This document shows, piece by piece, positions 55,587 to 64,000 of a stretch of DNA of 64,000 nt (its first letter is position 1; every line of letters begins with the position of its first letter). Under the pieces are notes generated by a model, which saw only the letters and a list, made by a program, of their open reading frames with translations, searched no databases and was not told the origin of the DNA. Source of the DNA: Liriodendron chinense (taxonomy: Eukaryota; Streptophyta; Magnoliopsida; Magnoliales; Magnoliaceae). The stretch is from positions 3,968,001-4,032,000 of the forward strand of contig ML058507.1 of NCBI GenBank assembly GCA_003013855.2. Direction: 5' to 3'. The position numbers and the translations under genes were made by a program.

Positions 55587-57063
55587 TGTAGACACCCCAC
55601 CTTCGGCTACAATGTTGGTAGAAATAGCTGAATGAATGGAGGACCATACCCCCAAATCCCATGTCCAAACTCAGCCAAACTCACCCTTGTAAGCCCCAAT
55701 CTATAGCCCAGGTCAAGCCTGAACCCAGTCAACTCACCCCTAAGCATCAGCCCAAAAAATCCCCCATAAGAAAAACCAGTAAAAAAATCTCAAAAAAGTC
55801 AAACTTGGTGAGTCAACCCGCTGAGTCAAATCACCGAGTCAACCCGCTGAGTCAACCCGCTGAGTCAACTCACCGTGTCAACCCATCTCCCAAACCCAAT
55901 CAACTCACCGAGTTCCAAACCACAACCTCGGAGCAGGTCCGTACTACCAAACCAAGGGGTTTTCTGCTTCAGGTTCGGAGGTCGTACACTCCAAACCCAA
56001 AGCAAAATGACCGTACGAGCGGCCCCCTGGGTGCCGCCCAAAAATATTTATGGGCTCTGCCACTGCCCGCTGCTATAAATACCCCCTCTCCCCTTCACAT
56101 TCAATACACACCTCCCCTCTCTTCAGTCTGAGAGCTCCCGTTTTTCCACCAAGGAGAGCCCAAGTGAGAAGAGCCTAGCCCTGGTCTAAGTCTCCCAAGC
56201 CACCCAAGTCTTAATCTAGCCACTCGAAGCCAACCCTTGCAACACCTCCGTCCATCCAGCTACCCTGTACTAGCATCATCTCATTCGCATTTAGCATAAG
56301 TGCAACATTACTTTTCTTCCAACCCCCTTGCTTATCATGTCACTACAAGCACTTTGATTATTCAAGCACACAACATGTATCCTGCATAAAGCACCTGTCA
56401 GTTCGAGCGTATACTCTGGGCTTGCCTGTTAATGAAAACCTGCCCATCAGAAACTCTTACTGTTTAGACTTGCATTCATGCATCAGTCACTCCAAGCACT
56501 TTGACCATTCAAACACACAACATGTATCCCGCATAAAGCACCTGTCAGTTCGAGCGTATGCTCTGGGCTTACCTGTTAATGAAAACCTTCCCATCAGAAA
56601 CTCTTACTGTTCAGACCTGCATTCATGCATCATATTATTCATGAAAATGTACGAGGATTAAATCAGACTTTCAAGTATTAGTTCAATTCTGTGAAGTAGA
56701 GACCGTACTACGGTACGGGCAGTGTGTGGGATGCTTAACCTCTCCCCACCCTATAACCGTGATCCCTTACCTCAAATCTCTGGTCACAGATCAAAAGGAG
56801 TCATTTTAGAGGAAAGAATCTTCGGATCCCCTTCTCTAACGTTTCTACAGGGTCTAGCCGACTGTAGATTCGAAGTAACTGGCTAGTGGCGACTCTGGTC
56901 TTATACAAACTCATCTAAACTCATCCATCTTAACACGACAACCAAACAAAGCCCTCGAGAACGAGGCAAGCCAGTGGCACAAACGGCAATTCGCGTGCAC
57001 GCACCTCTTCTTTTTCGAAAGGAAGGGAGAACGTCCGGGAGCGCGGAACGGCGAACGTCCACA
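55587..57063 (+). repeat. 3' LTR of the Ogre-like element
   Basis: Runs TGTAGACACC...GTCCACA, 1477 bp, a close match to 33721-35231. It differs by scattered transitions, one extra 13-bp TGAGTCA unit (five against four) and small deletions near 56135-56200. TATAAATA box at 56075-56082. Confidence 0.92.
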
Positions 57064-57068
57064 CCTAG
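57064..57068 (+). repeat. Target-site duplication CCTAG, right copy
   Basis: Follows the LTR end at 57063 and matches 33716-33720. Confidence 0.9.
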
Positions 57069-57521
57069 GTTTATGATTTTGGGTTCGAGATCGGGTTTAG
57101 GTTTAGGTTTTCGAGTTTGGGTTTAGGTTTAGGTTAGAGTTGTGTATTTAAGAATAGGTGTAGGTTTAGGTTAGGTGAATTGAGTTTAGGATTAGGTTTA
57201 GGCGTAGGTTTAGGAAATCGGGTTTGGGATCGGGTTTAGGTTTAGGCTTTCGAGTTTAGGTTAGGTTAGAGTTGTAGATTTAGGAATTGGTGTAGGTTTA
57301 GGTTAGGTGACATGAGTTTAGGATTAGGTTTAGGCATAGGTTTAGGAAATCGGGTTCAGGATCAGGTTTAGGTTTAGGCTTTCGAGTTTAGGTTTAGGGT
57401 TTAGGTTAGAGTTGTAGATTTAGGAATAGGTGTAGGTTTAGGTTAGGTGAATTGAGTTTAGGTTTAGGTTTAGCCGTAGCTTATAGGTTTTCATTTTAGG
57501 TTTAGGATTTAGGGTTTAGGG
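57064..57521 (+). repeat. Telomere-like tandem array, part 2 (right end)
   Basis: About three further monomers of the 138-bp array, restarting in register after the insertion. The end holds two perfect plant telomere units, TTTAGGGTTTAGGG at 57508-57521, rarely seen inside the array, where the hexamer TTTAGG dominates. Confidence 0.93.
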
Positions 57522-57830
57522 TGTAGGTCTTGGAGACTCAACCAACTCACGGATAGCTCCGATGCACATCCGGGTCTGCTCCACACAAAGACGGGCCTGT
57601 CCAAATGGCCAGGCCGCCCATATTGCTATCCATAGGAAATGGACAGTTTCATCATTGTCATAACATCGGTTCCCACCTTCTAGGGACCCTCGCTCAACAT
57701 CCGGATAGCTCCGACACACATCCGTGTATGCTCCATCAATTTCTAGCTAATGTATAAACACTGGCCTGTCTAAATGGCTAGGCCACCCATATTGTTGTCC
57801 ATAGGAAATGGACAACTTCAGCATGGTCAC
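57522..57830 (+). repeat. 152-bp imperfect tandem duplication between array and LTR
   Basis: GATAGCTCCGA starts at 57552 and 57704, followed in both by CACATCCG, GCCTGTC(C/T)AAATGGC and CCATAGGAAATGGACA. No coding potential is recognised. It is unique sequence flanking the array on the right. Confidence 0.85.
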
Positions 57831-58046
57831 TGTTAATGTCAAATTTTGTAACGAGATCCTCCGGCTTTTCTCCTTCGCTCCAGCAGGGATTTCCACCACC
57901 AGACCTGAAGCAAGACAGCGAATAAGGGTGGCTGGGGACCAGCCGTTAGCCCTCCGATGCTTAAGTTAGACCACAGAAGAGAAGCCAAGCAAAACGGGAC
58001 CAAGATTGAATGATGTGTACGTACCTGCTCTCAATGGAGCCACCCC

Positions 58047-58054
58047 TTTATATA
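58047..58054 (-). promoter_or_regulatory. LTR TATA box (TATATAAA)
   Basis: Minus strand GATCTATATAAAGGGG, the expected promoter of the LTR, here in the 3' copy. Confidence 0.7.
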
Positions 58055-58516
58055 GATCTGAAGCAATCCAATCTGTTACGTGAGATGTCGAAATCCCGTT
58101 GATGTCGCATACGATACTGAGAATTCGCTGATTTCTTGGGATAAGATCCTATCTTTTTAGTCAGATCCAACCCAATGACTTATTCCAACAATCACGCCCC
58201 TAGATGGTAATCCCTTGAAATCCGGCTGGATCCGGCTGGAAACCATAGTTGGAGGCATGACCTCCGAAAAGGAAGGAGACGCCCGTAGTTGGAGTCATAG
58301 CCTCCGAACTGGTTGCAACCCGTAGGAAAGCTGCTCGCAGGTTAAAATGTGGTCGCGAGTCCAAGTACATATTTTGGATGTAACATCTTTCAACGACTTG
58401 TGAGAAGGTCTGCTCGCGGATCGAGATTTGCCGTATTTGACTATCGGTTATGAAGACTCGAGACTTGCGAATAGCTGCTCCATATTTTTCAATCTATGAC
58501 TCCTGATCAGGTGAGC

Positions 58517-58700
58517 TCGAGAGTCGAATGGTCGTCCCGCACTTATCCAATATTCGACTCTCGATCATATAATCTCGAGAGTCGAATGGACGTCCCGCAC
58601 TTATCCAATATTCGACTCTCGATCATATAATCTCGAGAGTCGAATGGACGTCCCGCACTTATCCAATATTCGACTCTCGATCAGATAATCTCGAGAGCGA
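58517..58700. repeat. 58-bp LTR repeats with 10-bp inverted arms
   Basis: CGACTCTCGA at 58555, 58613 and 58671 (exactly 58 bp apart) faces TCGAGAGTCG at 58517, 58575 and 58633, so each unit can form a short hairpin around ATCATATAATC. The unit also carries GGACGTCCCG. Copies are nearly identical. Confidence 0.9.
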
Positions 58701-58755
58701 GAGCGAAGTGGGCATTTCCGCGTGAAATCTTATCTCCATCATTTTGCCTATAACA

Positions 58756-58768
58756 GATGCCCCCCAAG
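58756..58768 (-). other. Polypurine tract of the Tat/Retand-like element
   Basis: Minus strand CTTGGGGGGCATC directly precedes the LTR start TGTTATAGGC. Confidence 0.8.
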
Positions 58769-58927
58769 TCCTTGCCGCCAAGAATTCTCAAGGAAAGGAC
58801 TTAGCTCACTATCACACGAAACCGCTCGCTACTTTCATCGAGAACGGCACCCCTCATGATGGGCTGAAATAAATGAGCGCCAGCTTTCCGCAGCCTTTTC
58901 GCTGATGGAAAATGAAGGGGCGCTCGC

Positions 58928-59027
58928 CACGTGTTTGAGGAGTTAATGGGCGTGCCTGCTCGAGCGCTGTGTCCAAAGAGGGACTGCCACGTGCCATCAG
59001 ATACGGCGGAATGATTGCCTATAAATA
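58928..59027 (+). promoter_or_regulatory. Promoter of the antisense gene: two G-boxes and a TATA box
   Basis: Perfect G-boxes CACGTG lie at 58928-58933 and 58988-58993, 60 bp apart, both in GCCACGTG context. TATAAATA follows at 59020-59027, 27 bp after the second G-box and about 150 bp before the ATG. A CT-rich leader (59085-59170) fits a 5' UTR. G-boxes are bound by plant bZIP and bHLH factors. Confidence 0.65.
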
Positions 59028-59178
59028 TACGGAGTCCGCCATTTCTTTGATTTTCTACAGAAGTTTTTTCGAAAGAAACCTGCAATCCTTTCTTTCCATT
59101 CTTCTTCCTCTTCCGGTGCTCATTCTTTCCTTTTTCCGGTATACTTCCTTTTTCTTCTTCTTTTATTTTCATCTCCCC

Positions 59179-61367
59179 ATGGCTGGGAACTCTGACGAGA
59201 CTACTGTCCCCCTTGGTGATGCCACTCCGGAGTCCTCTGCCTCCAGCAGTGCAAGGGTTTCGGCGGGGAGATACACAGCAGCCGGATATCCTTCCGTTTT
59301 ATCGGAGGACCGGCTGGCTGAGCTACGGGAGAGATACCAAATCCCTGACTCTGTAACTCTCCGCTTGCCCGGAGGTAGGAGAAACACCCGACTCCCCCCC
59401 CCCCCCCCCCCCCCCCCCCCAGGATGCGTAGCATTTTACGAGTACCAGCTCATCCTGGGGGTACGCCTTCCCCTCCATCCCTTTGTTCGCGATGTACTAC
59501 GGTGTTACAAGATTGCCCCTGGGCAACTCATTGTGAACGGGTGGAGGGTGGTTTTGGGCTCCTTTGCCCTTTGGGCTCAGGCTGGCAACGGGGAACTCAC
59601 GGCGGAGGAGTTCCTCCGTATGTTCCGTCTGAAGAAAGCTCCATCCAGCGAAGGCTGGTATTATTTATGTTACTGGCACCGGGATAATTTCGTGTTGGGT
59701 AAGCCCTCCTCGAACTATCCCGGCTGGAGGAAGCGGTGGTTCTATGCTTCCGGGAGCTGGGAGTCTGCCTCCTCCAGGGGTCCAGGAGTGACCCGGTTTT
59801 TCTGTGAAGGTAGACACAATCCCGTATTGTGCAGTTTCCTTAGAATAATTTTTAGGGTTTTGCTTCGTTTGACCATTATTTGTGCTCGCAGGTATCCCGG
59901 CATTGCGGAAACCGAATTTGAAGGGTGGGATCAACGAGAAGATCGTCAGAGTGTATAAGGTGCCTGTCGGAGATAGGCATATCGAGGCTTGCTTATCTCC
60001 TTCGCGACTTGCAGCAGCAGGCCTCATATCCAGAAGAGAAGTCGAAATGACGAAGGCTGGAGAGAAGAGAGGCCTACTGCCCCGTCTGAAGGGCACAGGT
60101 TCCAAAAGGCAGAAGAGAACCCCTGCCGAACCGTCTCAGTCTTCCATCCGCGCGGGCAGCGATCAGCCTGCCCTTCCCGCGAGCATGGCGGGGGCCCCAG
60201 CTGGGCCAACTATTCCTTCACTGGTGGTCGCACCTGGGCCACCAGTGATCAACATTGCAGATAATTCCCCAGATGGGGTGGGGTCCAGCTGCCCCCCAGC
60301 TGAAGAGGCTCGAGAGCAGGTAGAGCCTCAAGAGCCGACTCCTGCTCGGGAACTGGTCCCAGCTGCCGAGCAGGGACCTGCTCGCGAGTCCATGCCTCCA
60401 CCTCGCGAGCAGGCCGGTTTGGTCGTTGCCCAACCGTCTGGGAGCGGGACGTACTCGATTCCACGCCACCTCCACCCTGTATGTAAGTTTTTGTTCGAGA
60501 ACGTCCCGCCTCACGCCTTCGGCTCTCTCCCCGAGCCAAGTCCTGAGAACCTTATCCTTGAAGCGGGGATGAGGATGGTTCAGGTAAGACTTCGTCAAGA
60601 TCTGTTTCGACCTGTTGTTACGTTCCAGAAATCTTATATTTTTCATCTCTTTGCAGGGTTTAGATCTTATTCTGCGAACGAGGCGTGATATTGTTGCCGC
60701 CCGTCGCACGATAGAGGAGGCAGAGGGAAAGAGGACTGCCTTGGAAAAGGCAGTTCAAGGAAGAGATCAACTGCTCAAGGCTCGTGAGGCAGTGATCTCG
60801 AAGAGAGATGAGGAGAAAAAGATCCTCATCGAGAAGATCCAAGTCCTGACCGACAGGTATCAGGCCTTGGACTCAGACTACGTGAAGCTCACGGGTCTGA
60901 AGGAGAAGGCAGAGAGAGAGAGGGAGATCTTCCGACAGGACAAGATCTCGTTAGAGGAGCAATTCGCGGGGGCCAGGTCGCAGCTCAAGGAGGCCTACGA
61001 CAACTTGACTAGGGAGCGCACCGCTCTTGCGCAGCTTAAGGACGACTCGATCCACTGGGACGAGGAGAGAGTCGCCCTTGTAAAAATGCTCTCGGAGGAA
61101 GGTGCTCGGGCAGTTTCCGAGTTCCGGACTTCGCAGCTGTATGACGATGAACGATATGAGTCATACGATGCTGGTCGAGACTTTGCACTAAGAGTAGTGC
61201 AACGAATGATCCCATCCTTCGATATGGGGGAATTCGGTCGAGTCGCGACCATCATAGCTGCAGAAGAGCAAGCTGCTGCCGAGAACGAGGTGACCGAAGC
61301 CACGCAGGCTGGAGGGGCTCCTGAAATGGGCCCTGAAGTCGAAAGCGTGGCTCCTCCTAGCGATTGA
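59179..61367 (+). CDS. Antisense spliced ORF of a Tat element, Transposase_28 (gypsy-type) protein
   Basis: Three exons, 59179-59809, 59892-60583 and 60657-61367, joined across GTAGAC/CGCAG and GTAAGA/TTGCAG introns give 2034 nt, 677 residues without a stop. The start is MAGNSDET after a TATA box and CT-rich leader. Exon 1 has a polyproline run from 27 cytosines (59394-59420) and the putative gypsy-type domain (FYEYQLILGVRLPLHPFVRDV, LIVNGWRVVLGSFALW, WYYLCYWHRDNF). Exon 2 is Pro/Ala/Glu-rich with SRLAAAG and KFLFENVPPHAFGSL. Exon 3 is a long coiled coil (residues about 440-590) ending acidic. It is convergent with the integrase, 617 bp from its stop. Such extra ORFs are known in Tat/Retand elements; their function is not established. 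Confidence 0.82.
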
Positions 61368-61984
61368 TTTCCTTTATTTTCTTCTCTTGTATCTGCGCTC
61401 ATGTATATGTAATCATCTGATTATCAATGAAAAGATATTTTTGGAAGTGTTGCTGTTTCGTTGCTGTTCTCCCTTCATCTTTCATTTTTTGCTTGTTAAT
61501 CTTGAATGGATTCGTCAGAGATGTGACCCTTTAATTCGAGCATGAGCTAAGCTGCTCGCGATCAGGATGTGACCCCGTTTGCTGCCCTAATTAGAGCACG
61601 AGCTGCGGTGCTCGCATTTTGGAGTGCGATCCCCCCTCTCACCAATCGCGAGTAACTAACTCATGAAAAAATGAATTAGACTCAATCCGGGGGTCGTGAG
61701 ACCATGTCCGCGTTGAGATAGACTGATCTATCGATTGAGATTTTGATTCTACCAAGGGCAGAAGGTTGGTCAAGAGATGGTATTCATTCTCTTCGAGGCT
61801 GTTCAGGTCCATGAGAATGGAGAAGCGACCAACTAGTGATGATTTCAGTCCTACCAAAGGTAGGCAATTGGCCAAGAGGACGTGTAAGCACTCTTCAGGG
61901 CTATTCTGGTCCATATAAATGGAGTAGCGGCCAAAAGATATCTTTTACTTTATTCATAAAATGTTATGATAAACTACATCGAAT
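61368..61984. other. Spacer between antisense gene and integrase with a 102-bp duplication
   Basis: The likely 3' UTR of the antisense gene ends near TATCAATGAAAAG (61423-61435). CTACCAA(G/A)GG starts at 61749 and 61851, each followed by TTGG(T/C)CAAGAG and a GGTCCAT(G/A) phrase, a 102-bp duplication. No frame is recognised. Confidence 0.6.
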
Positions 61985-63997
61985 CTAGGGGTAGTATCTT
62001 AGCAAATGCTCCACGTGCCAAGGGCGACGTACAGGCTTCCCTTGCATGTCTTCAAGATAATAAGTACCGGGTCGCACAACCCTAATAACCCGATACGGGC
62101 CTTCCCAATTCGGATCCAATGAACGAACAGGAATTCCAAGATTTTGCCTTAGGACCAAATCTCCGAACTGGAAGGATCTAGGTCGAACCTTCGCATTCCG
62201 ATAACGAGCAATACGTTGTTGATATGCCGCCACTCGTACTTGGGAAGCATTTCTTCGCTCTTCCAAGAGATCGAGATGAAGTCGGAGATTTTCCTGATTG
62301 CTCGCGGGATCATACTGTTCGATCCGATATGAGGGCACTTGAATTTCCACTGGTACCACTGCGTCAACACCAAATGCTAAGGAGAAAGGAGTTTCACCTG
62401 TCGATGTACAAGCCGTGGTTCTATAGGCCCGTAACACTTCTGGCAGAAGTTCTGGCCACACCCCTTTACATTCACTTAGCTTGGTCTTTAAATGATGCTT
62501 TATAATTTTATTCACTGCCTCGACCTGCCCATTCGCCTGTGGATGATATGGAGAAGTGCGGAGATTACGTATCTTCCATTTGTCGCAAAATTCATCAAAG
62601 GCTGCGTTGTCGAACTGCGTTCCGTTATCGGTAATTATGGTATGAGGAAGTCCGAAGCGACATATAATATTTCTCCACATAAACTTAGTAGTTTGTTTTT
62701 CAGTAATTTTGGCTAATGGTTCTGCCTCGGCCCATTTGGTGAAATAATCAACCGCCACGATCGCGAACCTATTCTGTCCCTTTCCCATAGGTAAGGGCCC
62801 GATGATATCGATCCCCCACTGAGCAAAAGGCCAAGGGCTGTCGACTGGGGTCATCCGCTCAGACGGTACACGAGGTATAGGTTGATATCGTTGACACTTG
62901 TCGCATTTTTTAGAAAATTCTATGGCGTCTGCTTTCATAGTAGGCCAATAATATCCTTGCCTCATCGCTTTATATGCTAGAGATCGCCCCCTGGGATGAT
63001 TACCACATGCCCCCTGGTGTACTTCATCTAGAACACGATGTGCTTCTTCTGGATGAAGACACCTCAAATAAGGCAAGGAGAAGCTTTTTCGCAACAAGAT
63101 TCCATCTTGTAAGGTGTACCTGGCAGCTCGAAGCTGAATTTGTCTTGCAGCTTTCTTGTTTTCTGGTAGGTATCCATCTCTGAGATAAAGGATGATAGGA
63201 TCCATCCAGCATGGAGACGATTGTACCGATATAACTTGCTCGGGAGTCACTTGGTCGATACTCAAGTGTTGACGGTGCTCGATGGGGATCGAATGTGATA
63301 GTTCTGATTCTGGTGCAGAAGCGAGTTTTGCCAAGGAATCGGCAAGTTGGTTCTGCTCGCGAGGGATATGGAATATTTTGTAAGTCTTCAGTTTGGCGAG
63401 CAGGATGAGGACACGAGACTTGTATAAGGCCATTCTTTCTTCTTTGGTTTCGAATTCGCCAAGAACTTGGTTGACAATGAGCTGGGAGTCGCTATGAATT
63501 ATCAAATTCTGGACTGCGAGGACAACGGCTAGCTCGAGGCCAACAATAAGGGCCTCATATTCTGCTTCATTATTGGAGACGCGTGATTCGAAACGCAGAG
63601 CGTATTGAAAATGCGACCCGTCTGGAGCCACTAAAATCAGGCCCGCTCCACTGCCACTGGCCCGTGACGACCCGTCCACGAAGAGCGACCAAGGAGGCTG
63701 GTCGCTGGTCATGACGCTATCTTCAGAAGAATATGTAAATTCGGCGATGAAGTCAGCCACGGCCTGGCCCTTGACTGCGGTCCTAGGACAGAATGAAATA
63801 TCATGCTCGCTGATCTCGACCGCCCATTTAGTTAAGCGCCCGGAAGCCTCAGGCTTTTGAAGGACTTGACGTAGTGGATGATTTGTTGGTACTAAAATAG
63901 CATGGGCTTGAAAGTATGGTCGCAGTTTTCGAGCTGCCGTGATTAAGGCTAGGGCCAGTTTCTCCAAATCAGAATACCTAGTTTCTGCATCAACCAT
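61985..63997 (-). CDS. Tat/Retand-like pol: RNase H pair and integrase (partial)
   Basis: An open frame of 670 codons that continues past the window; the Met at 63997 is internal. It begins in the first RNase H/connection region (AETRYSDLEKLALALI, GRLTKWAVEISEHDI). The second RNase H (residues about 105-230) has all acidic sites in SLFVDGSS, NNEAEYEAL, IIHSDSQL and LADSLAKLA. The integrase has a zinc region (HQGACGNH, CDKCQRY), catalytic WGIDIIGPLP, IITDNGTQFD and NGQVEAVNK, then AYRTTACTSTGETPFSLAFG and the C-terminal NWEGPYRVIRVV, ending WHVEHLLRYYP. No stop or frameshift is present, unlike every other pol here. Confidence 0.95.
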   Translation of the reverse strand: MVDAETRYSDLEKLALALITAARKLRPYFQAHAILVPTNHPLRQVLQKPEASGRLTKWAVEISEHDISFCPRTAVKGQAVADFIAEFTYSSEDSVMTSDQPPWSLFVDGSSRASGSGAGLILVAPDGSHFQYALRFESRVSNNEAEYEALIVGLELAVVLAVQNLIIHSDSQLIVNQVLGEFETKEERMALYKSRVLILLAKLKTYKIFHIPREQNQLADSLAKLASAPESELSHSIPIEHRQHLSIDQVTPEQVISVQSSPCWMDPIILYLRDGYLPENKKAARQIQLRAARYTLQDGILLRKSFSLPYLRCLHPEEAHRVLDEVHQGACGNHPRGRSLAYKAMRQGYYWPTMKADAIEFSKKCDKCQRYQPIPRVPSERMTPVDSPWPFAQWGIDIIGPLPMGKGQNRFAIVAVDYFTKWAEAEPLAKITEKQTTKFMWRNIICRFGLPHTIITDNGTQFDNAAFDEFCDKWKIRNLRTSPYHPQANGQVEAVNKIIKHHLKTKLSECKGVWPELLPEVLRAYRTTACTSTGETPFSLAFGVDAVVPVEIQVPSYRIEQYDPASNQENLRLHLDLLEERRNASQVRVAAYQQRIARYRNAKVRPRSFQFGDLVLRQNLGIPVRSLDPNWEGPYRVIRVVRPGTYYLEDMQGKPVRRPWHVEHLLRYYP

Positions 63998-64000
63998 TGC

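Larger units (their letters stand above)
33721..57063 (+). mobile_element. Ogre-like Ty3/gypsy (Tat lineage) retrotransposon, 23.3 kb
   Basis: Bounded by LTRs 33721-35231 and 55587-57063 and the duplication CCTAG, inserted in the telomere-like array. The tRNA-Arg-type primer site, the gag/protease/RT/double RNase H/integrase order and the large size are those of the Ogre/Tat group. Some 11.7 kb between integrase and the 3' LTR carry two antisense genes (44908-46587, 48270-49761) and several tandem repeats. All coding regions bear stops, many of the Gln-to-TAG type, so it is dead. The two LTRs differ by scattered transitions and one 13-bp unit, pointing to an old insertion. Confidence 0.9.
57831..58755 (-). 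repeat. 3' LTR of the Tat/Retand-like element
   Basis: On the plus strand it runs from TGTTAATGTC to GCCTATAACA, 925 bp, with terminal inverted TGTTA/TAACA. The left flank GTCAC (57826-57830) is the expected target-site duplication, whose partner lies outside the window. It contains 58-bp repeats (58553-58690) and a minus-strand TATA box (58054-58047). Confidence 0.8.
57831..64000 (-). mobile_element. Tat/Retand-like Ty3/gypsy element, 3' part, running off the window
   Basis: Minus-strand order as far as seen: RNase H and integrase (63997-61985), an antisense three-exon gene (59179-61367 on plus), polypurine tract (58768-58756) and 3' LTR (58755-57831). The integrase frame and the antisense gene are free of stops, so this is the youngest element in the window. 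The 5' LTR, gag and RT lie beyond 64000. Confidence 0.88.

Noticed and set aside
59394..59420. Run of 27 cytosines as a frameshift in the antisense gene
   Set aside because: With the length given, the frame continues correctly into the recognised domain. Homopolymer length should still be treated with caution, but it is not evidence of a broken gene.
59201..59434. Minus-strand frames opposite exon 1 of the antisense gene, including a Gly run
   Set aside because: They are shadows of the Transposase_28 coding strand; the Gly run is the complement of the cytosine tract.
1..64000. tRNA or rRNA genes
   Set aside because: Only primer-site matches to tRNA 3' ends were found (23147-23164, 35235-35253); no complete cloverleaf or rRNA text was seen.

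Overview
This window is plant nuclear DNA made almost entirely of transposable elements. No ordinary host gene, rRNA or tRNA gene is recognisable. The evidence is the set of protein families present (Ty1/copia, the Athila/Tat side of Ty3/gypsy, En/Spm-CACTA TNP2 with DUF4216/DUF4218, plant mobile domain, gypsy-type Transposase_28) and the TTTAGG-rich, telomere-like tandem array. The species cannot be named; a large, repeat-rich angiosperm genome fits best.

Layout. 1-1055: the end of an LTR inserted into a decayed gypsy integrase. 1056-27250: a CACTA transposon on the minus strand, with its CACTACAAGAAA terminus at 1056, subterminal TTACCGACGAAA-like repeats, a Transposase_24-like gene (1883-5475) and a TNP2 gene (start 27250, end 6286). 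The TNP2 gene is split by a 17.2-kb LTR element (7627-24863) flanked by the duplication ACGTG. That element has gag and protease but no reverse transcriptase or integrase. Its left LTR is itself broken by a block (about 8758-18054) holding a dead copia element, and the copia gag is split by a solo LTR (13976-15384, duplication ATGAT) of the same family as the host LTRs. This makes a nest of up to five levels.

27277-33720 and 57064-57521: a 6.9-kb tandem array of about 138-bp TTTAGG-rich monomers with higher-order repeats, lying directly upstream of the TNP2 start. It is split by a 23.3-kb Ogre-like (Tat) element on the plus strand (33721-57063, duplication CCTAG). That element has LTRs of about 1.5 kb, a tRNA-Arg-type primer site, gag, protease, RT, two RNase H regions and integrase. 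The 11.7 kb between integrase and the 3' LTR carries two antisense spliced genes, one with a plant mobile domain and one resembling DUF7745, followed by several tandem repeat blocks.

57831-64000: the 3' part of a younger Tat/Retand-like element on the minus strand. It has a 925-bp LTR with 58-bp palindromic repeats, an intact RNase H-integrase frame running off the window, and a complete three-exon Transposase_28 gene on the opposite strand with its own TATA box and two G-boxes.

The older elements carry many in-frame stops of the kind expected from C-to-T change at methylated sites. Only the last element looks potentially functional. The features most worth following up are the antisense spliced genes inside the two Tat elements, the palindrome-bearing 52-bp repeats in the LTRs, and the higher-order telomere-like array.
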